In this document: positions 50,270 to 57,863 of the stretch, in pieces
Layout of the letters: each line of letters opens with the position of its first letter
Numbering within the stretch: the first letter of the stretch is position 1
Origin: JBBKXR01 sp037969585
GTDB lineage: Bacteria > Verrucomicrobiota > Verrucomicrobiia > Verrucomicrobiales > DEV007
Length of the DNA stretch: 64,000 nucleotides
Reading direction: 5' to 3'
NCBI GenBank assembly: GCA_037969585.1
Contig: JBBKXR010000298.1
Span: 5,492 to 69,491, forward strand
Position numbers and translations under genes: made by a program
Notes under the pieces: generated by a model
Told to the model about the DNA's origin: nothing
Databases searched by the model: none
What the model saw: the letters and a program-made list of their open reading frames with translations, nothing else

Positions 50270-50998
50270 ATGAACGCATTCTTTTCCAAACTCTCTTCAC
50301 TCCTCGCGGTCACTGCCGTCTGCGCCAGGCTCACCTCTCCGTCGCTGGCCGACGATGAGCCGGCCGCCCCCAACACCCTCACCGCCGCCGAAAAATCCGC
50401 CGGATGGAAATTGTTGTTTGATGGCAAAAAGATCGAAGGCTGGCGCAGCTACGGCGATGACTCCTTCCCCGCTGAGGGCTGGGTGGTCGAGGATGGCACG
50501 CTGCATAAGCAAGAGGGCGTAAAGCCGGGCGACATCATGACGGTGGACAGCTACGAGAATTTTGAGTTCGCCTGGCAGTGGAAGCTTCCCGAGGGCGGTA
50601 ACAACGGTGTGAAGTACATGATCACTCAAGCCCGCAAAGCGGCGATCGGCCATGAGTATCAGATGATCGATGACAGCAGCCCGACGGTTAAAGATGAGTT
50701 CGCAAGCAACGCTGCGTTCTATCTCGTGGTGAAGCCTGCTGCCGACAAACCCAACAAGCCGATGGGTGAATGGAACTCATCGCGCATCGTGGTGCGCGGC
50801 AAGCACGTCGAGCATTGGCTCAATGGAGCGAAGGTACTCGAGTATGATTGCGGCAGTCCGGCAGTGATGGAGCAGGTCGCACTGACCAAGTTCAAAAAGT
50901 ATCCCGGTTTCGGCGAGAAGGTCACTGGCCACGTTTTGCTGACCGATCACAAGGATCCCTGTTGGTATCGCAATCTGAAGCTCCGCGTGTTGGATTGA
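50270..50998 (+). CDS. Exported DUF1080 (3-keto-disaccharide hydrolase) protein
   Basis: A 242-residue protein. After a signal peptide (MNAFFSKLSSLLAVTAVCARLTSPSLA) it has the DUF1080 lectin-like beta-sandwich: WKLLFDGKKIEGWRSYG, WVVEDGTLHKQEG, DIMTVDSYENFEFAWQWKLPEGGNNGVKYM, HEYQMIDD and the terminal HVLLTDHKDPCWYRNLKLR. Characterised members hydrolyse 3-keto-glycosides. The Gfo/Idh/MocA enzymes nearby could supply keto-sugars, which is a plausible but unproven link. ATG 50270 begins the signal peptide. Structured element B starts 35 nt after the stop. Confidence 0.9.
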   Translation: MNAFFSKLSSLLAVTAVCARLTSPSLADDEPAAPNTLTAAEKSAGWKLLFDGKKIEGWRSYGDDSFPAEGWVVEDGTLHKQEGVKPGDIMTVDSYENFEFAWQWKLPEGGNNGVKYMITQARKAAIGHEYQMIDDSSPTVKDEFASNAAFYLVVKPAADKPNKPMGEWNSSRIVVRGKHVEHWLNGAKVLEYDCGSPAVMEQVALTKFKKYPGFGEKVTGHVLLTDHKDPCWYRNLKLRVLD

Positions 50999-51032
50999 GG
51001 CCCCGTAGCGAAGACTTCAACGCTCCAATAGA

Positions 51033-51293
51033 ATAGGCGTTAGGTGTGGTGCGCGCAAAGTGGGCTGAAAGCCCACCAGCACAAAGCCCGGTCCTTTAGG
51101 GCCGGGAACCCTGTGGCCCGATTTCACCACCCTGTAAGGGTGGCAGCAGGCGCACACCAACTGGCGATGCCGAGTTCGCTGGCGACCTTTCAGGCCGCAT
51201 ATTTTCGGTTTGATTTTACCCAGCCGTGAACGGCTGGGCTTTGTGCTGTCGGGCTTTCAGCCCGCTACCAATCTCCTGCCTTGACGCTCATGC
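51033..51293 (+). repeat. Structured ~265 bp multi-hairpin element, copy B
   Basis: Aligns along its length with copy A (32903-33170) in the same orientation. Stems here are 51087-51106 (8 bp with one G/T), 51126-51142 (6 bp, CCACCC/GGGTGG), 51219-51238 (10-bp palindromic arms) and 51250-51264 (CGGGC/GCCCG). Identical blocks include AGTGGGCTGAAAGCCCACCA and GACCTTTCAGGCCGC. Like copy A it lies between the 3' ends of convergent genes. The gap from 51294 to 51326 is otherwise empty. Confidence 0.75.
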
Positions 51294-51326
51294 GTCCCGA
51301 CCGTTGAGCGGCAAACGGTCACGCTC

Positions 51327-52799
51327 TCAAGGCAGCACCTGCCTACCCAGCTCACGCCGAGCCAAGCTACGCTCGTCGACGTCGAGCAGTCCGTCGTCGT
51401 TCGCGTCGAAGTTCCTAATCGCCTGATCGCGAAGTTTGCCGAAGATGGTCAGCTTGTCGTCGGACAACACGTGACTCCCCGCGGTCCAGACAAGGTGTTC
51501 GCGGTAAACATCCCGCAGCGTCTTCATGGCGGCGTTGGCTTGCTTGGTTTTTCCAAGCGGCACGACCATGAGATCGATGCTGCCCATTTCATCATAGGAC
51601 TCGAGGCCCCAGCGGACGCGCACCGGAGGCACGATCGGATTGCTGGCCGACTGGGCGGAATTGTCCCAGACGATAGTCGAATTCAATCGCGTTCCTTTGG
51701 GCAGAAAAAGCTGCTCACTGAAACGATACTCCTCCTGCCAGTTCATGTCCCACTCGGGAATATTGAGCACGGTGATTGATTTACCGTCCGGCAGATCGGC
51801 CGTCAGTCGCAGCGATTTTCCACGGTAATGGGAGTGAGGCTGAGCTCCGAAGGCGTGCACATCGATCGGCAGTACGAACGAATCCGAGACCACCACTTCA
51901 GCGGCGCCAGGCTCGAGATCAATACCCGAGAACGCACCAAAGACCGGCGGTAATTGGATCGAGGTGAAGGGTTTGACCGGAGGTTTGTCATCGAAGTAGA
52001 GACCTATGGTCGACTGCTCGCGCTCCACCTTGCCGCTGAGATGAAAGTGAATTTGCAGGACGAGGTCGCTTTCAGGCGGGAGCGTTCGCGACAGACCCTC
52101 CGGCAACGGACGTGGTAGAGTTCCCGGCACCCAGGCTCCGATGTTGCGGCCACTGCCCTCGCCGACCGGCATTTCGGCAAAACCGATGGCATCGTCGACC
52201 GCGTCAACTTCGCGAGCGCGACCCTCGATGTCGATGAAAAAGATCGCGTGATGAACCACTTCAGGGGCCGAAGGACGGAACTCGATGGCTTTTAAATAGC
52301 GCTGCTCTTTCAATCCGGTGGGGATGACGAAATTGCGGTAAATGTCGGCCCCTTCGGCGGGTAACTCGTAGGCATCCGACATCTTGAGGACGAGATCGGG
52401 TTCGCCCAATTTCCAACCAGCAGGAAATTCTCGCGGTGCCGGCAGCTTTTTGGGATCACCCTCTGGTGTTCCGTCTGCAATCCACCCCTTGAGCATTTTC
52501 AGCTCGTCGGAACTGAGCCGACGATCACCATCGATGGTGACATCTCCACCGATTGCATGCCACGGCGGCATATAGCCATCGTCGACGACGCGCTGAATGG
52601 TTCGTGCGCGGCGCTTGGTGGACGCGTAGCTCGTCAACGCAAATGGCGCACTCTCACCGTCCCGATGGCAGTCGACACACTTGGCCTGCAAAAGCGGCGC
52701 GATGTGTTCGCTGTAAGTGATCTCGGCAGCGGTGGTGCGCCCGGTGCATGCGATCAGGCAGAGTCCCACAATAGCGTGAACGAAAGCTTTCATGATCAT
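51327..52799 (-). CDS. Exported cytochrome c/copper type II monooxygenase-like protein with EF-hand tail
   Basis: A 490-residue exported protein. After the signal (to about residue 25) a small cytochrome c domain has C41-VD-C44-H45 with M77 as likely axial ligand. The main part resembles peptidylglycine/dopamine-type copper monooxygenases: H183-H184 (VVHHAIFFID), H251 and H253 (QIHFHLSG), H315, and H322-S-H324 (QPHSHYRG). These could form two copper sites. The C-terminus adds an EF-hand loop (FDANDDGLLDVDE). The heme domain may feed electrons in place of ascorbate. The start overlaps the RND gene stop (ATGA), so the two are coupled. Confidence 0.78.
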   Translation of the reverse strand: MIMKAFVHAIVGLCLIACTGRTTAAEITYSEHIAPLLQAKCVDCHRDGESAPFALTSYASTKRRARTIQRVVDDGYMPPWHAIGGDVTIDGDRRLSSDELKMLKGWIADGTPEGDPKKLPAPREFPAGWKLGEPDLVLKMSDAYELPAEGADIYRNFVIPTGLKEQRYLKAIEFRPSAPEVVHHAIFFIDIEGRAREVDAVDDAIGFAEMPVGEGSGRNIGAWVPGTLPRPLPEGLSRTLPPESDLVLQIHFHLSGKVEREQSTIGLYFDDKPPVKPFTSIQLPPVFGAFSGIDLEPGAAEVVVSDSFVLPIDVHAFGAQPHSHYRGKSLRLTADLPDGKSITVLNIPEWDMNWQEEYRFSEQLFLPKGTRLNSTIVWDNSAQSASNPIVPPVRVRWGLESYDEMGSIDLMVVPLGKTKQANAAMKTLRDVYREHLVWTAGSHVLSDDKLTIFGKLRDQAIRNFDANDDGLLDVDERSLARRELGRQVLP

Positions 52800-54997
52800 A
52801 GAGATTCGAGGGCTGGCTTGCGTTTTGGAGTGCGGTCAAATTTTTCGACCAACCACGGAAGGACCATGAGGTCGGCCAAGAGCGCGGCGACAGCGACCAC
52901 GCCCAAGGTTACGCCGGTCCAACGCAGGGTCGTGAAACTGGATGTAAGAAAGCAAGCTCCGGTGATGAGCAGCACCATCGACGTGAGCAGGATCGCAAAG
53001 CCGGTCGAAACGATGGCGTCGTCCATCAGTTCGCGCAGATCGCCGTCCGGCTTTTCCTTCTGCAGTTGTTTGAAACGCACCATCAAGTGAATCGTATCGT
53101 CGACCGCCAACCCGAGCCCTACCGAGAACACGATGAGGATACCGAGATGCAGCGGCGCCCCCACCCAGCCACTGATGCCGGCGACGACCAGCAGCGGAAT
53201 GGCATTCGGCACCAGACACAGTAACGCCAACTTAACCGACCGCAGCACAACCATGAGAATCAGGGTGATCAACAACAGCGAACAGATAAGACTGATGACC
53301 ATCGTTTGTGAGATCAGCGTCGTGCTTTCGTAGAACATTGGAAAGTTACCATTCATCGACAGCTCTGAGCCCTCGGGCAGCCTTTTCGAATACTCGTGAA
53401 TGCGATCCCGAAATCCTTCGTAGCCCTCGGTGCCGAAGCCACCGGTGCGATAGAATACGATGCAGGCCCGGTTGAGATCTCGATTGAGCAAATTGCGAGG
53501 GAAAGAGCCTCCGGAGCTTAGCGCCTGGATTCCGAGCATCGGCCCGTCTTCGGTTTCGACCACATCCGGGGCGAGCGTCATGCGAATCGCATCGACGTAA
53601 GAACGTGAGCCGGAGATACCGGGAAAGTCGCGAAGATCGCGCTGCATTTCTTCGACCAGCGCAAACACTGAGCTGTCGCGAAGATTGGCTTTGAGATCGA
53701 CTTCAATACGATCCAGTCCGCGAAAATTCTCGGCAAACCAATTGGCATTTTGAACCACCTCTGCGGACTCGGGCAGTTCCTGATCGAGCGATGAGTCGAC
53801 GGTGGTGCGGAAGGTGCCCGCCGCGAGGATCACCAGCAGGACCGTTACGGGTGCGGCCCACTTGCGCAGCGCACGGGTGTTGAGCAGCGACTGCATCGGC
53901 AGCGTCTTGCCTTTGCCCGGGAAGAATGCCAGCGCCACCGGCAGCATGGTCATTACCACGACGTAAGCGGTGGCCACGCCGATCGCGCACCAGATGCCGA
54001 ATTCGTGAACTTCCTTGTGGCGCGCGATGGTCAGGCTCAAAAATCCGCAGGCCGTCGTCAGCGAAGTCAGCATGCAGGCCTTGCCGACACTTTGAAACAT
54101 CAGGCACATCGATTCGTGAACCCCCTTCCCCTGAGCACGGGCATCGTCGAACTTTTGCTGCATGTGAATGGCATCGGCGAGACCGATCACCAGGATCAAT
54201 CCCGGGCCAGCGAGATTCATGACACCGAACGAACGGTCAGCGAGAATAAAGATGACGAAGTAACCGATCAGGGCTGAAACGGCGGTAATGATCGGCAGAT
54301 AGGCGCGCCGCAGCGAGCGCATGAAGAACGGAATGACGATGGCCAATGCGAGGATTTCGTAGAGAATCAACGACGAGAAATTTGCGCTCAAGACATCGCC
54401 CATCTGATCGAGGATGTACTCAGTCCCGACCACTCGCACGGTGGCATTCGCCCAAGGTTCGGAAAGGTCGGCCTCGACAGCGCGATGCAGTTGTTTGGTC
54501 CTCACCCCGCCTTCCTTGATGATATAAAGCGCGACCGACTTGAGATCGCGAGACACGAAGTTGCCCTTAAAGGTCTCCATCCCGGCGCCATCGCCAAGTT
54601 CGATCGGTTCCTCTCCCGTGCCGCCAAGCCGCGCCCATTCGTCGAGAGTGAAGCCATCGAGCTTCAGATCGAGCAAGGTGCGCGCAGACAGCACCGCTTT
54701 GACTTCAGGCATTTTTTTAAAATGCTCGGCCCAATCAGCAGCTGCTCTGAGATCGTTGACGGTCAGCGTGTGGTCCGCAGTGGCGGTGATCATGACGTGG
54801 CCGTCGCCAGGCGGGAAGGTCTTATAGAACTCCCGAATTTCGCTAACTTGCGCGTCGTTGCCGCGCAACATGCGCCCGATGTTGAAGCCAAAATCAAGCT
54901 CCGGGAGGATACGAACACCTGCGACGAGCAGCGCGATCCACAACAGCGCGAGCAGCCATTTTCCGCGAACAAGAATCGTGACCCAAGCGTTCAGCAT
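52796..54997 (-). CDS. RND/MMPL-family transporter
   Basis: A 733-residue inner-membrane protein with two repeats of one helix, a periplasmic domain, then five helices. Diagnostic blocks are MNLAGPGLILVIGLADAIHMQQKF in the first half and LGILIVFSVGLGLAVDDTIHLMVRF in the second, both carrying the proton-relay Asp of the MMPL/RND superfamily. ATG 54997 (MLNAWVTILVRGKW) is chosen; a TTG at 55006 is an alternative. It resembles predicted lipid or hopanoid exporters. No membrane fusion or outer membrane partner is adjacent. It is coupled to the copper monooxygenase gene, which suggests export of a substrate or product of that enzyme. Confidence 0.87.
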   Translation of the reverse strand: MLNAWVTILVRGKWLLALLWIALLVAGVRILPELDFGFNIGRMLRGNDAQVSEIREFYKTFPPGDGHVMITATADHTLTVNDLRAAADWAEHFKKMPEVKAVLSARTLLDLKLDGFTLDEWARLGGTGEEPIELGDGAGMETFKGNFVSRDLKSVALYIIKEGGVRTKQLHRAVEADLSEPWANATVRVVGTEYILDQMGDVLSANFSSLILYEILALAIVIPFFMRSLRRAYLPIITAVSALIGYFVIFILADRSFGVMNLAGPGLILVIGLADAIHMQQKFDDARAQGKGVHESMCLMFQSVGKACMLTSLTTACGFLSLTIARHKEVHEFGIWCAIGVATAYVVVMTMLPVALAFFPGKGKTLPMQSLLNTRALRKWAAPVTVLLVILAAGTFRTTVDSSLDQELPESAEVVQNANWFAENFRGLDRIEVDLKANLRDSSVFALVEEMQRDLRDFPGISGSRSYVDAIRMTLAPDVVETEDGPMLGIQALSSGGSFPRNLLNRDLNRACIVFYRTGGFGTEGYEGFRDRIHEYSKRLPEGSELSMNGNFPMFYESTTLISQTMVISLICSLLLITLILMVVLRSVKLALLCLVPNAIPLLVVAGISGWVGAPLHLGILIVFSVGLGLAVDDTIHLMVRFKQLQKEKPDGDLRELMDDAIVSTGFAILLTSMVLLITGACFLTSSFTTLRWTGVTLGVVAVAALLADLMVLPWLVEKFDRTPKRKPALESL

Positions 54998-55058
54998 CGG
55001 TGGCAATCGTCGGAGGTTGGCGAACGAATGTCAAAGCGTGACTTCGTCCAGTAGACGA

Positions 55059-55251
55059 GAAGGTGAAACCGTCCGTCCCGGCGGTCCCGCTGCGTTGATT
55101 TGGGACGTTGGCCCCAGATTCTCCGAAGGTTTTCGCGCAGAGGCGCAAAGGATCGTCCAACAGAGCTTTTCGGTCAGTTGATTGAAAAACACTGCGCCTC
55201 TGCGCGAGACTTCCGTCCAGCTCGGCCACTCGCTGACGCTCGCAGCTACCC
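55059..55251. repeat. Composite palindromic intergenic element
   Basis: Starts with GAAACCGTCCGTCCCGGCG, related to 35880. Then a perfect 14-nt inverted repeat CGCGCAGAGGCGCA (55134-55147 and 55193-55206). It ends with the 23-nt word at 55229-55251 that is identical, inverted, to 41735-41757. The last base is part of the stop codon of the lactonase-like gene. It fills the whole gap between that gene and the RND gene. Confidence 0.65.
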
Positions 55252-56387
55252 TACTCGACTAGGATGATGCAGGCGGGCATTTTTGATTCGATGGGGGTGC
55301 CGACTGGCTTGAGGCTGCCGCTGGCGGAATCGATGGCGAAGACGACGACGTTGTTGCCGGGCATATTGGCGCACAGCAACCATTTGCCATCGGCGGTGAC
55401 AGCGATATTTTGCGGGCCTTTACCGAGGCTTGGCACGATCTCGATCAGGCTCAGCTGGCCGTCGTCGGCGATGCGGTAGGCGGCGATGCTGTCGTGGCCG
55501 CGGTTGCTGCCGTAAAGGAATTTACCGTCGGCGGTGACCTTAAGGTCGGCGGTATGGCTGGTGCCGTCGAAGTCTGCCGGAAGGGTCGCGATGGTTTGCT
55601 TCTCGGTGAGTTTGCCACTGTCGGCCGCGTAATCGAACAGCGTCACCGTATTCAGCATTTCGTTGATCACGTAGAGGTGCTTGCCATTGGGATGGAAACG
55701 CAAGTGACGCGGACCACTGCCGGGAGCGAGTGCGGTCGAAGGCTGCTCGGCATTTTTCGCAATCTTTCCTTCGGCGGCCTCGAGGCGGTAGCAAAGAATC
55801 TGATCGATGCCGAGATCGGCGGCGTAGGCGAACTGGTTGTCGGGACTGACGATGATGCTGTGCGCGTTAGGCCCCTTCTGACGCTTCGGATTGACGCTGG
55901 CACCTTCGTGCTGGAAAAATGCCGCCGGTTCGCCGAGTGATCCGTCGGCTTTCACTGGTAGTGATGCGACGTTGCCGCTGGAGTAGTTGGCGACCAGCAC
56001 GGTCTTCCCGCTCGAGTCGATGTCGAGGTAGCAGGACGCGGTGCCGCGTGACGACTGCCGATTGAGCGAACGCAGCTTGCCTTTGTCATCTTCGATCGCG
56101 AAAGCGGCGACCTCGCCGTTCTCGGGACCGCCGAACTTCTCGGCATCGATGGCGTAGAGGAACTGATGATCGGGCGACAGCGCCATAAAGAACGGGCTGG
56201 AGATACCGCCGTTGCGTTCGGTGGCAGTCAGCGATCCGGATTTTGAATCGAAGTGGTAGGCCTGAATCGCGCCGTCTTCGCCTGCCACAAATTCGGAAAC
56301 AAACACCAGCGGTCCATCGGCGGCGTGGGATGACGATGTTATTGCGGTGGCCATGAGAGTGATGAAAGCGAGCAGTGAAAAGCGCAT
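55251..56387 (-). CDS. Exported lactonase-family beta-propeller (6-phosphogluconolactonase-like)
   Basis: A 378-residue protein with a signal peptide (MRFSLLAFITLMATAITSSSHA). The mature part is a seven-bladed propeller of the YbhE/lactonase type: LVFVSEFVAGEDGAIQAYHFD, NGGISSPFFMALSPDHQFLYAID, GASVNPKRQKGPNAHSIIVSPDNQFAYAADLG and GPRHLRFHPNGKHLYVINE. The R, H and E residues in the last blocks are the usual catalytic positions. Export implies a free lactone substrate from sugar oxidation outside the cytoplasm and not the pentose phosphate pathway. It may act on products of periplasmic dehydrogenases. Confidence 0.88.
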   Translation of the reverse strand: MRFSLLAFITLMATAITSSSHAADGPLVFVSEFVAGEDGAIQAYHFDSKSGSLTATERNGGISSPFFMALSPDHQFLYAIDAEKFGGPENGEVAAFAIEDDKGKLRSLNRQSSRGTASCYLDIDSSGKTVLVANYSSGNVASLPVKADGSLGEPAAFFQHEGASVNPKRQKGPNAHSIIVSPDNQFAYAADLGIDQILCYRLEAAEGKIAKNAEQPSTALAPGSGPRHLRFHPNGKHLYVINEMLNTVTLFDYAADSGKLTEKQTIATLPADFDGTSHTADLKVTADGKFLYGSNRGHDSIAAYRIADDGQLSLIEIVPSLGKGPQNIAVTADGKWLLCANMPGNNVVVFAIDSASGSLKPVGTPIESKMPACIILVE

Positions 56388-56414
56388 GATAGTTGAATTA
56401 AACGTCAGACGGCA

Positions 56415-57863
56415 TCAAACCAACAGATCCCGAATGACGTGACCATGCACGTCCGTCAGGCGTCGGTCGATCGAATTGTGGCGCACTGTCAGCTGTTCGT
56501 GATCGATGCCTAACAAGTGCAAAATCGTGGCGTGAATGTCGTAAACCTCGGTCGGCTTGGATCGATCGAGCGGACGAAAGCCCCACTGATCACTTTCTCC
56601 CACCGTAACTCCGCCGCGAATACCGCCACCGCTGAGCCAGTTAGTGAACACGAACGGATTGTGATCACGTCCCAGTCCGCGCTGCGCACAAGGCATGCGC
56701 CCGAATTCGGTGGTCCACAGGATGATGGTGTCGTCGAGCATGCCGCGTTGCTTGAGATCCTCGATCAGTGCCGCCGCGCCGACCGCCATGCCGCGCGCCA
56801 GTGGCCCGTGGTCACGCGGGATGTCCTCGTGGGAATCCCAGTTGCGGCGCGGAAAACCGTTGTCATTGCCGCTGAAAATCTGCACGAAACGCACCCCCCG
56901 TTCGAGCAGACGACGGGCGATCATGCATTTCCGACCGAAGAATTCGCTCTCCGCCTTGGCATTGATGTTGGTGTCATCGACGCCTGAGCCTTCCGGAGCC
57001 AGACCGTAGAGATCACGTAAATACTGGGGCTCCTTTGACACGTCGAGTGCCTCGGTGGCGCTGAGTTGCATTTGCGCAGCCAGTTCGTAGCTGCGAATGC
57101 GCGCTCGGAGTCGGGAATCGTCGGGGCGCTGCTCGGCGTGAGCGCCATTCAGTTGTGCCAAGAGTTGCCGCGCATCATTATCCGCAGATTGGGTGATAAA
57201 TTCGCTTCCGGCAGGCGGGAAAAGATCGTTGATCGGCGTGCGCGCACCGGGACGAATCACCGTGCCCTGATTTTCGGCAGGCAAAAACATCGACGACCAG
57301 TTCTTGACTCCATTCGAGGCGAAGCCGCGATGATCTGGCAGGACGACGAAGCCCGGCAGGTTCTCGGTTTCTGAACCGAGTCCATAGCTGACCCAGGATC
57401 CGGCGCTGGGAAATCCGGGACGATTGAAGCCGGTGGTCTGCAGCAGCGTTCCCTGACTGTGCACACCGGTCTGACCCACCATGTTGTGAACGAAGGCGAT
57501 ATCATCGATGACCTTGCCGAGTGGCGAGACGATTTCGCTGATCGGTTTACCGCATTTTCCGTGACGTGCAAATTCCCAATACGACTTGGTGCTGGCACCT
57601 GGCGAACTCTGGAACAACTCGACCTCTTCGCCGGGATCCCACTGCTGACCGTGTTCTTTTTCTAACTGCGGCTTGTGATCGAAAAGGTCGACGTGGCTGG
57701 CAGCTCCAGCCATGAACAGTTGAATGACGCGCTTCGCCTTCGGCGCGTGATGCTGCGTCGAAATTGCTCCATCACGGCCGAGCAGATCGGTCAGAGCCAG
57801 GCCACCGAACGAGCCCGCCAGAGAGCCGATGAAATTCCTTCGTGATCCCAAGTCAGTCGACAT
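56415..57863 (-). CDS. DUF1501 Tat-exported protein
   Basis: A 482-residue protein with a twin-arginine leader (SRRNFIGSLAGSFGGLALTDLLG). The DUF1501 domain, related to alkaline phosphatase/sulfatase folds, shows RVIQLFMAGAASHVDLFDHKP, DDIAFVHNMVGQTGVHSQGTLLQTTG, WTTEFGRMPCAQRGLGRDHNP and the terminal LLGIDHEQLTVRHNSIDRRLTDVHGHVI. Genes of this type are nearly always paired with DUF1549/DUF1553 proteins, as here, where it overlaps the upstream gene by 11 nt. The biochemical role is unknown. It is one of three coupled genes probably acting in the periplasm on a complex substrate. Confidence 0.93.
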   Translation of the reverse strand: MSTDLGSRRNFIGSLAGSFGGLALTDLLGRDGAISTQHHAPKAKRVIQLFMAGAASHVDLFDHKPQLEKEHGQQWDPGEEVELFQSSPGASTKSYWEFARHGKCGKPISEIVSPLGKVIDDIAFVHNMVGQTGVHSQGTLLQTTGFNRPGFPSAGSWVSYGLGSETENLPGFVVLPDHRGFASNGVKNWSSMFLPAENQGTVIRPGARTPINDLFPPAGSEFITQSADNDARQLLAQLNGAHAEQRPDDSRLRARIRSYELAAQMQLSATEALDVSKEPQYLRDLYGLAPEGSGVDDTNINAKAESEFFGRKCMIARRLLERGVRFVQIFSGNDNGFPRRNWDSHEDIPRDHGPLARGMAVGAAALIEDLKQRGMLDDTIILWTTEFGRMPCAQRGLGRDHNPFVFTNWLSGGGIRGGVTVGESDQWGFRPLDRSKPTEVYDIHATILHLLGIDHEQLTVRHNSIDRRLTDVHGHVIRDLLV

